Of a stretch of DNA of 50,826 nt, positions 32,622 to 40,923 are shown piece by piece; positions within the stretch are counted from its first letter, which is position 1; every line of letters starts with the position of its first letter. This DNA is from Dehalococcoidia bacterium (GTDB taxonomy: Bacteria > Chloroflexota > Dehalococcoidia > UBA6926). The DNA is taken from contig VXMO01000054.1 of NCBI GenBank assembly GCA_009841045.1, positions 1 to 50,826 on the forward strand. Direction: 5' to 3'. Under the pieces are notes generated by a model. That model ran no database searches and was not told where the DNA came from. It worked only from the letters and a program-made list of their open reading frames with translations. A program made the translations under genes and the position numbers.

Positions 32622-34004
32622 CTATGGTTGCGGAAAGAGAATCGGCCCCGCCCCAAGCAGATTGATTTCTTCCCCATTAACTGCCCCGTAATCGGTCACG
32701 GTTCCTTGTACATAGACCCAACTACCTTGGTCAGTTGCGGGGGGCCCTACCTGTGACCAATCGTCCACTGAGACGTTGAACCCGGGGATAAAGAGGACAT
32801 CTTCGTTCCGGCCTAGCGCTTCAGACTGAAGCCAGATCTGATCCTCCACAACCCCCTCCGCTTCGAACGCATAGAGGCGCAGAACAAGAAGCACACCGTC
32901 GTCCCGAACGTATCCTCCCACGGCAACAACATCGCCATCCTGCGGGGGGCGGTTGCCAAGGGCATTGTGCGAGATCTCAAATGGGAGTTTGCCGCTGATG
33001 GTCATGCCGCTGTCAGTGATGCGGACAACTCCCTGCGCGAAGAGCGTCCGGGAGATGGGCGCAGGCTCGCCGGGGAAACGGGTTGTTCTGTAGCGTTGCT
33101 CCGCGAGGGTTAGGGCGTTCAAGACGTGCGGACGCATATGTGGTGGAGCGATTTGGTGCGCAATCTGAAGCGTGGCGTACGCGCGGGCGGCGGTTTCTCG
33201 CTCGGCTTCGATGTATGCGCGAAGACGCGGGTCCACACGGACCTGCACGATATCGGTGACCTCCGCAGAGCTTGCGTCACCGTCATCAGCGGCAACCGCG
33301 ATTGTCGGCGCTGCTGCCTCGTCGCTCAATTGACCAGTGGCATCTGTCTGTTGCACGGCCTCTGCCTGTGCAACATCGGCCTCCATGTATCCGGCCTCGA
33401 CACGAGCGAACTCGATGTTCTTGAGCACGTCACGACTGAGTTCCTCCGCGCGTGCCTGATCACCGGATTCGGCAACGGCTGCCAGTTCCAGCGTGCGCCG
33501 TTCTATGAGTTCAAGGTGGTAGATGGCCCGGCTCTCGTCTGAGAAGGTGATTGCGAGACGGGCGTGCTCCGTAGCGCGCTTCACGGGATAGAGTGGGCTG
33601 TCAGGCAGTGCGTCTGTGGAGGCATAAGCCGCGGCGCCCGTGCTGAGGACAACAAAGAGCGCCATGCTGGCGAATCCAACGGCCCAAATGCGTGTCCACC
33701 CGGAGGCACGGGTGTTCCACCAGTCACGAATTGAGAATCGGCCGGACGCTGAGCGCTGATTCGTGGCGAGATGATGCCGCACCGCGCCCTCAAAGCGCGT
33801 GTGCGCCACGCGCCGCGTTGTGTCATCACGGGTTGGAGCAACGTCAGCCATTGCCACGGCGGCGGTCAGCAGAGGGCGCAATTCGTCCGCGATGTCCGGA
33901 TGACGGCTCAGACAGTCATCAATGGATTCACCGCGCTTCAGTGCCTCCAAGCATTCATCTATAACCTCGGAAAGAGCAGGGTCATCAGGCTGCAATGTCG
34001 TCAT
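32622..34004 (-). CDS. DUF5667 membrane protein, likely anti-sigma partner
   Basis: 460-aa protein with a cytoplasmic N-terminus (about 105 residues), one membrane helix at about 108-128 and a large outside part. The segment LPDSPLYPVKRATEHARLAITFS at 133-155 is the start of the DUF5667 domain. Residues about 20-45 (LEALKRGESIDDCLSRHPDIADELRPLL) look like the short N-terminal helices of anti-sigma-like proteins. The outside C-terminal 150 residues have a beta-rich, OB-like pattern (GDVVAVGGYVRDDGVLLVLRLYAFE). The start overlaps the ECF sigma stop by ATGA. It is probably the membrane sensor that holds the sigma factor; this is inference from gene order. Confidence 0.78.
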   Translation of the reverse strand: MTTLQPDDPALSEVIDECLEALKRGESIDDCLSRHPDIADELRPLLTAAVAMADVAPTRDDTTRRVAHTRFEGAVRHHLATNQRSASGRFSIRDWWNTRASGWTRIWAVGFASMALFVVLSTGAAAYASTDALPDSPLYPVKRATEHARLAITFSDESRAIYHLELIERRTLELAAVAESGDQARAEELSRDVLKNIEFARVEAGYMEADVAQAEAVQQTDATGQLSDEAAAPTIAVAADDGDASSAEVTDIVQVRVDPRLRAYIEAERETAARAYATLQIAHQIAPPHMRPHVLNALTLAEQRYRTTRFPGEPAPISRTLFAQGVVRITDSGMTISGKLPFEISHNALGNRPPQDGDVVAVGGYVRDDGVLLVLRLYAFEAEGVVEDQIWLQSEALGRNEDVLFIPGFNVSVDDWSQVGPPATDQGSWVYVQGTVTDYGAVNGEEINLLGAGPILFPQP

Positions 34005-34615
34005 GGCGTTTCACCAGCATCCGCATTTCTTGGCAGCATAAGCCGACGCAGCGCTCGAATTGCGCTGTGCTGCAACGCCTTTACCGCGCCTTCATTGCGA
34101 TTCATCACGTGAGCGGTCTCAGCGATTGACAGGTCCGAGCCGAATCTCAGGGATATAACTTGTCGCTGCAGGTCTGTTAGGCCTGCCATCGCCACCCGCA
34201 ACTCCTGAAGGTCTGAGAATGTGTCTACCCTTTCCTGTGGGTCTCGGTCACGCGAGGCGAGGGGCGGCGCGTCATCGAGTGGCGTTGCCGTGCGGAGCCG
34301 ACCACGACGGTAGTGGTCAATAACGCGGTTGTGCGCGATGCGCATCAGCCACGCCGAGAACGGCACATTCCTCCATTTGAATGATCCGATTGCTTCCAAC
34401 ATGCGAATGAAAACGTCCTCCGTGATGTCCTCCGCGTCCGCGTCACTGTCTACGCGATATGCGACGTATCGAAAGACCCTGTCGGAATAGATTTCATAGA
34501 GTTGCCCAAACGCCGCTGCCTCCCCGTTCTGCGCCTGCTGAACAATGGCTGCGATGTCACCATCAGTCAGTGATGTCTCCGCCCCCGAGTGAATGCGTGC
34601 CGGCTCCTGGTTCAT
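34001..34615 (-). CDS. ECF-type sigma-70 factor
   Basis: 204 aa. Region 2 is FGQLYEIYSDRVFRYVAYRVDSDADAEDITEDVFIRMLEAIGSF (core binding and -10 recognition) with WLMRIAHNRVIDHYRR. Region 4 is LTDLQRQVISLRFGSDLSIAETAHVMNRNEGAVKALQHSAIRALRRLM (-35 recognition HTH). No extra domain. It is coupled to the DUF5667 gene, which suggests regulation by that membrane protein. The target genes are unknown. Confidence 0.92.
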   Translation of the reverse strand: MNQEPARIHSGAETSLTDGDIAAIVQQAQNGEAAAFGQLYEIYSDRVFRYVAYRVDSDADAEDITEDVFIRMLEAIGSFKWRNVPFSAWLMRIAHNRVIDHYRRGRLRTATPLDDAPPLASRDRDPQERVDTFSDLQELRVAMAGLTDLQRQVISLRFGSDLSIAETAHVMNRNEGAVKALQHSAIRALRRLMLPRNADAGETP

Positions 34616-34709
34616 TCACTACATCCAGATAACGTTTGGGTTCCTCTTTGGGTTAGCTGCCCTTTGACGACTGTTTCACTTTATCCTCTTTGCAGGTGGC
34701 GGGAGATTA

Positions 34710-35435
34710 ATGATGGACAACAACGCGTTAGACGCAATGCCCTGGCTGCTGCGCCCTATGCATGAGGGCGACATCACTCAGGCCGTGCAGATCGACCGTG
34801 ACGCGTTCCCGGAGAACAGGTACGCGCCGCCGTTCCGACGCGATCTGCGTGAACGGAAGTATGCACATTATCTGGTTGCAGTTGCCCATGATTCACCCTA
34901 TGACGATTATGCCCGCAAGAATGATCTTCCACCCACAGACAAACCGGGAGGTAACCGGCGAGGACGCGGCGGGCGAATCACGAACACTGTCAAGCGACTC
35001 CTTGGTGTCAGCACGGACATGCCGCCCCCAACCGAGGAGTTGATTGCCGGTTATCTCGGCCTGTGGGCAGTCATTGATGAGGGCCATGTGACGAGTGTGG
35101 GCGTCCGCAAGTCGCATCGAGGGCAGGGGATAGGCGAACTGCTCATCATCGGCGCAGTGGAGGCGAGTAAGTTGCTCAATTGCCACGCCGTGACGCTGGA
35201 GGTTCGAGTGTCCAATGAAGTCGCCCAGAATCTCTACAAGAAGTACGGTTTCAAGATTGTTGGGCGGCGCAAGCGCTACTACTCGGACAACGACGAGGAT
35301 GCGTACATCATGACGACTGATCCCATCGACACGCCGCAGTTTTCCGGTCTATTGGAGGACCTCACGTATAAACACTCAGACCGTTGGGGCGCGACATATC
35401 GCACATATGGAATAGAGGACGAGGACGACGAATAG
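34710..35435 (+). CDS. rimI: GNAT acetyltransferase, RimI-like with insertion
   Basis: 241-aa N-acetyltransferase. Motif A is GHVTSVGVRKSHRGQGIGELLIIGAVEAS with the CoA-binding R-G-Q-G-I-G, then the RimI-like VTLEVRVSNEVAQNLYKKYGFKIVGRRKRYYSDNDEDAYIM. Compared with E. coli RimI (about 150 aa) it has an insertion of roughly 45 polar residues at about 60-105 and an acidic C-terminal extension. RimI acetylates the N-terminus of ribosomal protein S18. ATG 34710 follows GGGAG closely; a second ATG lies at 34713. Confidence 0.82.
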   Translation: MMDNNALDAMPWLLRPMHEGDITQAVQIDRDAFPENRYAPPFRRDLRERKYAHYLVAVAHDSPYDDYARKNDLPPTDKPGGNRRGRGGRITNTVKRLLGVSTDMPPPTEELIAGYLGLWAVIDEGHVTSVGVRKSHRGQGIGELLIIGAVEASKLLNCHAVTLEVRVSNEVAQNLYKKYGFKIVGRRKRYYSDNDEDAYIMTTDPIDTPQFSGLLEDLTYKHSDRWGATYRTYGIEDEDDE

Positions 35436-35469
35436 CGCCAGACCCCGAAATTACACTCAAGTGTTCCGT

Positions 35470-36636
35470 TCAAGGAGTCGGTGTCGGGGGCGGCGCGTAT
35501 CCCACAAGTTCCACGTAGGCGGAAGCGCCGACTGGCTCGCCGCCGAATGTGATGTCCGTTTCCGTCAGCCCCTCCCAGTAGATCGTGTTCGGCGGGAAGG
35601 CGAGTGTGAATTCCTGGTCGTCCAGCAGGGGAGTGAGGGTCATCGAGAGTTCGTGCGCGGGAATCATGATGCGCCATCCGGCCGGGTATTCTCCGCCCGT
35701 GTGTGGGCTTGTCCACGTGTTGAGAACGTCGATTGTGATGTCCTGGCCATCGATGTGTGTTGTCATGCCGGACGGGTCAACCAGCGTGCTGTATGTGATG
35801 ACCTGCCCATCGGACTCACGGGCTTCGGCCACCATCAACTCATAGTCGTTGTCCATGGAGACCGCGAACCATTGCCAGCCGCTCGGATATCCGCTGACGA
35901 CAAAGTCGCCCCATTGGTGGTCCATCCAGGCTTCGCCGATGACGCCCAGCTCCTGCCCATTGACGGTGAGCGTGCCGAGCAGATCCATATCTGTCCAGCT
36001 GTAGTAGTAGGTCCAACCGTTCAGCGCCTCCAGGTAGCCGGTCTCGTTGTGGAGGACGGCAGGCTTATTTGCATCCACGGTGAGATCGAACGCAAAGGTG
36101 TCCGTTGCTGCCGCGAATGAGTGTGTGCCGTTGTCGCCGCTGAGTGTCCAGTCCCCCACGGAGAATTCAAATCCCGTCGCCGGCTGCGGCTGCGCGCCCA
36201 CCCCAAATCGCACAGATTGTTCCCTGAGACCCGCGGCCACGTCAAACACGGATGCGTGAGACATGTAGCCTGCATCGCCGTTTTCCGGGTTCGTCACCTG
36301 GAATATGACGAAATGGAATCCATAGTCATTGCCGCTCGCGTCTTCCATGGTGCCGCTGTAGTACCACCACTCCACCGGGTCGGTATGTGAAGCTTCATCT
36401 GTGGGCAGGCTGATTGGGCGAGGCGTGTGGACGGTCGTTAGGCTCGGGATTGGGGTTGGAGGAGGTGTTGCCGTCGGCGTGCTTGTGGCAGTGGGTTCGG
36501 GTGTCGGAGTTGGAGTCGGCTCGCCAGCGCAGGCTGTTGCCAGCACGACAACACTGACCGCGACAAGAAGGGCCGCATGTCGCAAAAGGGTCGACAAGCG
36601 TCGATCGAGAGTCTGAGAAAGAATGGGCGCGTGCAT
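35470..36636 (-). CDS. AttH/CrtC-like lipocalin-domain lipoprotein
   Basis: 388-aa exported lipoprotein: a signal peptide ending in the lipobox LATAC, then a Thr/Pro-rich linker (residues about 40-65), then the hydroxyneurosporene synthase (CrtC)/AttH fold. Telltale blocks are DPVEWWYYSGTMEDASGNDYGFHFVIFQ at its start and AWMDHQWGDFVVSGYPSGWQWFAVSMDNDYELMV in the middle, typical of the secreted lipocalin-like double domain. Enzymatic hydratase activity is known only for CrtC; most relatives are of unknown role. No carotenoid gene is nearby. The ATG at 36636 has no Shine-Dalgarno but a TACAAT box 9 nt upstream. Confidence 0.82.
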   Translation of the reverse strand: MHAPILSQTLDRRLSTLLRHAALLVAVSVVVLATACAGEPTPTPTPEPTATSTPTATPPPTPIPSLTTVHTPRPISLPTDEASHTDPVEWWYYSGTMEDASGNDYGFHFVIFQVTNPENGDAGYMSHASVFDVAAGLREQSVRFGVGAQPQPATGFEFSVGDWTLSGDNGTHSFAAATDTFAFDLTVDANKPAVLHNETGYLEALNGWTYYYSWTDMDLLGTLTVNGQELGVIGEAWMDHQWGDFVVSGYPSGWQWFAVSMDNDYELMVAEARESDGQVITYSTLVDPSGMTTHIDGQDITIDVLNTWTSPHTGGEYPAGWRIMIPAHELSMTLTPLLDDQEFTLAFPPNTIYWEGLTETDITFGGEPVGASAYVELVGYAPPPTPTP

Positions 36637-36645
36637 GTGCTTTCA

Positions 36646-36651
36646 ATTGTA
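36646..36651 (-). promoter_or_regulatory. -10-like box next to the AttH-like gene start
   Basis: TACAAT on the minus strand ends 9 nt before the ATG at 36636. This suggests a leader of about 2 nt. The -35 region is weak. Confidence 0.35.
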
Positions 36652-36714
36652 CGGACGGACTCCCCCTGCGACATACGATATAGTTAAGGAGTCCATGCCA
36701 TGTGAGGAGCGTTT

Positions 36715-37164
36715 ATGCGCACCCGCTGGAATGGACAGGGTAGGACGAACGGAAGAACCGGGATTGGACGGACTTACAGAATGAGCGCAATGCACGTACT
36801 GACCCTTACGCCAACGGGCCCCATGATTAATGCTCCCTCCGGGGCTGAAGCGGCGGCCCGATTCTTCCGCGGACTTGGAGACCCGACGCGACTGCGAATC
36901 CTCCGCATCCTGCTGGAGTCAGAGCGCAGCGTCTCGGAACTGGTAGAGATGCTGGGAGCGCCGCAGGGCCGCGTATCCAGTCACCTTTCCTGCCTCCGCT
37001 GGTGCGGTTTCGTTGACGCGGACCGGCGTGGCCGCAACGTCTTCTATTCGGTCACAGATCAGCGTGTGAGGGACATCCTGGCTCTTGGCGACGCCATGCT
37101 CATGGAGACCACTGAACGCCTGATGTCTTGCGCCGTTATTGACCAAGAGGCCGTCAACGTCTAG
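36715..37164 (+). CDS. ArsR-family metal-sensing repressor, CmtR-like
   Basis: 149-aa winged-helix repressor. The ArsR core spans residues about 45-125 (ARFFRGLGDPTRLRILRILLESERSVSELVEMLGAPQGRVSSHLSCLRWCGFV). In the DNA-binding helix Cys93-x3-Cys97 matches the Cys57-x3-Cys61 pair of the mycobacterial Cd/Pb sensor CmtR, and Cys139 lies 46 residues after Cys93, close to the Cys57-Cys102 spacing of CmtR. All three metal ligands therefore appear present. The ATG at 36715 has GAGGAG 5 nt upstream; the 40-residue N-terminal tail is unusual, and ATGs at 36781 and 36823 are alternatives. The next gene on the strand is a CcdA-like membrane protein. Confidence 0.87.
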   Translation: MRTRWNGQGRTNGRTGIGRTYRMSAMHVLTLTPTGPMINAPSGAEAAARFFRGLGDPTRLRILRILLESERSVSELVEMLGAPQGRVSSHLSCLRWCGFVDADRRGRNVFYSVTDQRVRDILALGDAMLMETTERLMSCAVIDQEAVNV

Positions 37165-37255
37165 GACAGCGTCCTCGATCCCAGCGAACGCCGTCGGCGC
37201 AAACCGACAATCCTAATGCCGCGCCCGTATACTTTTGGTATATGAGGGCCGGATA

Positions 37256-37975
37256 ATGTTCAATCTCCCCTTTGCCTTCGCCTTCAGCGCCGGTTTTGTC
37301 GCGCTGGCCAGCCCGTGTGGCGTAGCAATGCTGCCCGCGTACATCGGCTACTACATCGGCTCGCGCGAGGAAGGCTACGAGGAGCGGCCCATCGCGCTTC
37401 GACTTGGTCAGGCGATGCTCGTGGGAGGCACGGCGGCACTAGCGTTCCTGTTCTTGTTCGGCACGTTCGGCGTTGTGTGGAGCGCGGTGGGAACTATCTT
37501 GCGGGACATCATTCCCTACATCGCGATCATCGTTGGCGTCGCGCTCGTGTTATTGGGCGCGTACATGATCGTATTCATGCTAGTGAACAAGCGCTCCATC
37601 GCGCTCATCCCGACCATTGGCGTCAACTGGGGCACCGGGAGCCGGGGACTGACCTCCGTTTTCCTGTTCGGGCTAGCGTATGCGCTTGCCACGCTGAGCT
37701 GCACGTTCCCCATCTTCCTGGCCATTCTCGCGCAAGGGCAGGTCATCGGTGGCTATGCGGCATTCATCATGTTCCTGATCTACGGCGCGGGAATGGGCGT
37801 GGGCCTGATTGGCCTGACGCTGGGAGCAGCAGTCTTCAAGGACCTTATCCGCGTGGTGATTCGCCAGGCGATGCCGATTGTGGAGTGGGCGAGCCCGGTC
37901 ATGCTCATCGGCGCGGGCGCTTACATCACTTACTACTGGTGGGTCAACTGGTTTGCGTTCAACGCGGATCTTTAG
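37256..37975 (+). CDS. CcdA/DsbD-type thiol-redox membrane protein
   Basis: 239-aa membrane protein with six helices, of the CcdA/DsbD-beta family that carries electrons from cytoplasmic thioredoxin to outside proteins. The two redox Cys are Cys21 in ALASPCGVAMLPAYIGYYIG and Cys149 in ATLSCTFPIFLAIL, as expected for the first and fourth helices. The ATG at 37256 follows GAGGGCCGGA. It lies 91 nt after the CmtR-like gene and may be its target: metal stress damages thiols, so control of a thiol-redox carrier by a Cd/Pb-type sensor is plausible but unproven. Confidence 0.85.
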   Translation: MFNLPFAFAFSAGFVALASPCGVAMLPAYIGYYIGSREEGYEERPIALRLGQAMLVGGTAALAFLFLFGTFGVVWSAVGTILRDIIPYIAIIVGVALVLLGAYMIVFMLVNKRSIALIPTIGVNWGTGSRGLTSVFLFGLAYALATLSCTFPIFLAILAQGQVIGGYAAFIMFLIYGAGMGVGLIGLTLGAAVFKDLIRVVIRQAMPIVEWASPVMLIGAGAYITYYWWVNWFAFNADL

Positions 37976-38307
37976 CGCCGCCTGTTCGCGATCCTGAGTT
38001 CCTCGATCGGCAGTTTGCTCGGCGTCTTGGGGAGCAGGTGACGGCTGACGTAGTCGCGGGCAGGTCGTGAAAGCAGGTAAGTATCCTCAATTTGTCGAAT
38101 ACCCCGCGAAATCAGCAGGAAATGGCGACGATAAAGAGAACGCATCGCTTCCCGCAAATCCTCCGCAGAGGTCTCTAGGCTGGCCGATAACTCCGACAAC
38201 GTCATGGAATGATCCGCCCATGCCAGAGCGAGCATCACACGTTCTTCATCTGCGCTGTACCGGCTGACGGTGGTCATTCTGCGCCCCGTTCCTCTCGCTC
38301 CAGCCAT
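37972..38307 (-). CDS. Small winged-helix-like protein
   Basis: 111 aa (101 if the ATG at 38277 is used). The pattern SADEERVMLALAWADHSMTLSELSASLETSAEDLREAMRSLYRRHFLL reads as a winged helix-turn-helix with a strand pair after it (ISRGIRQIEDTYLLSRPARDYVSRHLL). It resembles the winged-helix part found after NTPase domains in STAND proteins, but stands alone here. It ends with a 4-nt overlap on the CcdA-like gene and starts 14 nt after dapL, so it is probably co-transcribed with dapL. Function unknown; DNA or protein binding possible. Confidence 0.65.
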   Translation of the reverse strand: MAGARGTGRRMTTVSRYSADEERVMLALAWADHSMTLSELSASLETSAEDLREAMRSLYRRHFLLISRGIRQIEDTYLLSRPARDYVSRHLLPKTPSKLPIEELRIANRRR

Positions 38308-38320
38308 GTCCGTTCGTCAC

Positions 38321-39502
38321 CTAGAGCAGATCTGAGACGTTGACGTTGCTTAGCCGCTCAAGCGCGCGGTCAAGGGCGTCGTCTCCGACAGTTAGCGAGC
38401 AGCGGATGTATCCCTCACCCGCCTCGCCGTAGCCGCGGCCGGGCGTCACCACAACGTTCGCCTCTTCGATGAGACGGGACGCAAAGTCGCCGGATAGCGC
38501 CCCGTCCGGCAGCTTCGCCCAAACGTACAGGCTCGCCTTGGGTGGATCGACCTCAAGGCCCATCTTTCGCAGCACTGGAATGAGCTTGTCACGCCTTGCC
38601 TGGTAGACGGCGTTATGATGATTGATGGTGTCCTGTGGCCCCTCCAGCGCGGCGATGCCGGCCAACTGCACGGCCTGGAAGACGCCTGAATCCACGTTGG
38701 ACTTGATGCGCATCAGCGCGTTCGTGACCTCGGCGTTTCCGACGGTCATGCCGATGCGCCAGCCGGTCATGTTGTACGACTTGGACAATGAGTGGAACTC
38801 GATGCCCACATCCTTGGCTCCGTCCACCTGCATAAAGCTCACAGGCTTGTAGCCGTCAAAGGCGACCTCCGTGTAGGGGCCGTCGTGGCAGACCACGATG
38901 TCGTACTTCTTGGCGAACTCCACGACCCGCTCATAGAAATCCAACTCTGCGACAGCAGCCGTCGGATTGTTGGGGTAGTTGATCCACAGCAGCTTGGCCT
39001 TGCGGGCCACATCCTCCGGGATGGCGTCGAGATCAGGCAGGAAGCCGGTCTCCCGATGGAGCGGCATGTAGTACGACTCGCCACCGGCCAGCATCGTACC
39101 GACGCTGTAGACCGGGTAGCCGGGATCAGGCACCAGAGCGATGTCACCCTGATCCAGATAGCACCACGCGATGTGGGCGATGCCCTCCTTTGAGCCGATG
39201 GTGGGCAAGACTTCTGTATCCGGGTCGAACTCCACGCCGAATCGCTTCTTGTACCAGTCCGCGACGGAGCGGCGGAATGCCGGCAGGCCGTCGGACTCCG
39301 GGTAGCGGTGATTGGCAACGTCCTCCAATGAGGTGACCAGTGCGCTGATAATGTGCGGGGGGGAGGGCAGGTCAGGGTCGCCGATGGCGAGAGAGATGAC
39401 ATCCTCGCCGCGGGCGCGTTTCTCGTTGATCTTGCGCGTGACCTCCACAAAGAGATACGGGGGTAGCTGCGCGACACGACGCGCCTGCTCTGGTAGTGGC
39501 AT
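38321..39502 (-). CDS. dapL: LL-diaminopimelate aminotransferase
   Basis: PLP enzyme of aminotransferase class I/II, 393 aa. The Schiff-base Lys241 is in [15 protein letters not shown], with [11 protein letters not shown] (Asn for PLP) and GIGRGY-like [18 protein letters not shown] at the C-terminus. The DapL signatures are [29 protein letters not shown] and [11 protein letters not shown], which separate it from aspartate aminotransferases. It converts tetrahydrodipicolinate directly to LL-DAP, bypassing DapD/C/E. dapF, the next enzyme, lies 5.4 kb away in this window. A valine-pyruvate or alanine aminotransferase is the main alternative. Confidence 0.85.
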   Translation of the reverse strand: MPLPEQARRVAQLPPYLFVEVTRKINEKRARGEDVISLAIGDPDLPSPPHIISALVTSLEDVANHRYPESDGLPAFRRSVADWYKKRFGVEFDPDTEVLPTIGSKEGIAHIAWCYLDQGDIALVPDPGYPVYSVGTMLAGGESYYMPLHRETGFLPDLDAIPEDVARKAKLLWINYPNNPTAAVAELDFYERVVEFAKKYDIVVCHDGPYTEVAFDGYKPVSFMQVDGAKDVGIEFHSLSKSYNMTGWRIGMTVGNAEVTNALMRIKSNVDSGVFQAVQLAGIAALEGPQDTINHHNAVYQARRDKLIPVLRKMGLEVDPPKASLYVWAKLPDGALSGDFASRLIEEANVVVTPGRGYGEAGEGYIRCSLTVGDDALDRALERLSNVNVSDLL

Positions 39503-39590
39503 TCGGCTGGGTCTCCTCTGCTAACTGAACTGACTGTTGGACTGCGCGCTGAAATCTATTGTAACAATCGCGCTGACTGCCATTTATGTT

Positions 39591-39619
39591 TGTGTTTGGC
39601 ATACGCCCACGCCTAGCAT
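39591..39619 (+). promoter_or_regulatory. Promoter of the MFS array
   Basis: TTGTGT (39591-39596) and TAGCAT (39614-39619) are 17 nt apart. The -10 ends 5 nt before the ATG at 39625, so the transcript is likely leaderless. Confidence 0.45.
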
Positions 39620-39624
39620 GGGGC

Positions 39625-40923
39625 ATGTCTGCTGAGACACGAATGCCCCCGCGCCGCCGTCGTCCGCGGCTTTTCTATGGCTGGTGGATGGCGCTGTCCG
39701 GCATGTACCTGATGTTCTATACGACGGGCGTCAGTTTCTTCGGTTTCAGCGCATTCTTTGACAGCATTCGAATCGATCTGAACTGGACGCGTGAGCAGGT
39801 GTCGCGCGGGCCCGCGATGATGGCGGTGTTCACGGCGATTCTGAGTCCGACCATCGGCGCGCTCACGGACAAGTTCGGACCTCGACTCGTGACGGCGGCG
39901 GCGATGTTCAGCGGCGGGGCGGGATTCATTGTCCTGAGCCAGGTTGAGCACGCGTGGCAATACTATGTCGCTTTCGTTCTTATCGGTAGCGGCATGGGCG
40001 CGACATCCTATGTGATGGTGGCGACAGCCGTCAGCAACTGGTTCCTGCGCAATCGGGGCAAGGCGTTTGGGCTGACGTTCATGGGGCCGGGCTTTGGCGG
40101 CATCATGACGGCGCTGCTGGTTGTGCTGATAGGGGAGTACGGCTGGCGCGACGCCGCGCTGTTCACGGGCATCGGAACGTGGGTGACGTGCATTCCGCTC
40201 GCGATGGTTCTCCGAAGGCGACCGGAACATTACGGCCTCCGAATGGACGGTGATCCACCGAAGACAGACGACTCGGAATCAGGAGAAATCGGAGAGGCGG
40301 CTGAGCCTGAACCGTCGCCGGGGGCGGTGCGGTCCATCCTGTTGAGTCGTTCATACTTGCTCTATGTCGGCGCTCTTTCCATGCAGCAAGTTGCCATCAC
40401 GGCAATGGTCGTCCACCACATCCCCGCGCTTGTCAGCTACGGCTTCTCCATGGAGACGGCGGGTGCAATGGTCGTTGTTTTCACTCTCGCCAGCATCCCG
40501 ATGCGATTCTTCTCAGGCGCGCTTGCCGACAGGTTCAACAAGAAGTTAGTGGTCGCAGCCATGCTGAGCTTTCAACTGGCGGGCGGAATCCTCTTCGTCC
40601 TTATCGCCAACATCTGGGTGGCGATCATCTTTGAGGTTATCTACGGCACGGGGTGGGGTGGCAGCAACGCGGCGCGTCTTTCCTTGCAGGGCGACTATTG
40701 GGGACGGAACATCTTTGGCTCCCTGATGGGCCTGCAAATCGGAGCGGGGGCTATCGGCGGCTTAATCTCTCCCGTGCTCGTCGGTTGGCTGGCGGATGAG
40801 TTCGGATATCGTACTGCCTTTGCGGTACTCATTGTCCCGCTCACGCTTGCCGTCGTGATGATCCTCATGATGACGAGACCCCAGACCGGCGCTGCCGATG
40901 AAGTGAGGCTCGCGACCGCATGA
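39625..40923 (+). CDS. MFS transporter 1 of 4
   Basis: 432-aa major facilitator with 12 hydrophobic segments, of the oxalate:formate antiporter / monocarboxylate-transporter-like group. It opens with RLFYGWWMALSGMYLMFYTTGVSFFGFSAFF and has the inter-helix 2-3 motif GALTDKFGPRLV. A long central loop (about residues 205-240) is rich in Glu and Pro. Substrate unknown, perhaps a small carboxylate by family analogy. I use ATG 39625, which lies next to a promoter; an ATG at 39586 would extend it by 13 residues into the promoter. The stop overlaps the next MFS start by ATGA. Confidence 0.87.
   Translation: MSAETRMPPRRRRPRLFYGWWMALSGMYLMFYTTGVSFFGFSAFFDSIRIDLNWTREQVSRGPAMMAVFTAILSPTIGALTDKFGPRLVTAAAMFSGGAGFIVLSQVEHAWQYYVAFVLIGSGMGATSYVMVATAVSNWFLRNRGKAFGLTFMGPGFGGIMTALLVVLIGEYGWRDAALFTGIGTWVTCIPLAMVLRRRPEHYGLRMDGDPPKTDDSESGEIGEAAEPEPSPGAVRSILLSRSYLLYVGALSMQQVAITAMVVHHIPALVSYGFSMETAGAMVVVFTLASIPMRFFSGALADRFNKKLVVAAMLSFQLAGGILFVLIANIWVAIIFEVIYGTGWGGSNAARLSLQGDYWGRNIFGSLMGLQIGAGAIGGLISPVLVGWLADEFGYRTAFAVLIVPLTLAVVMILMMTRPQTGAADEVRLATA

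Noticed and set aside
34639-34644. GGAACC (minus strand) as an ECF-type -35 box for self-regulation of the sigma gene
   Set aside because: At the normal spacing the -10 would be GTAGTG and the transcript would start inside the coding region. The hexamer alone is not enough evidence.
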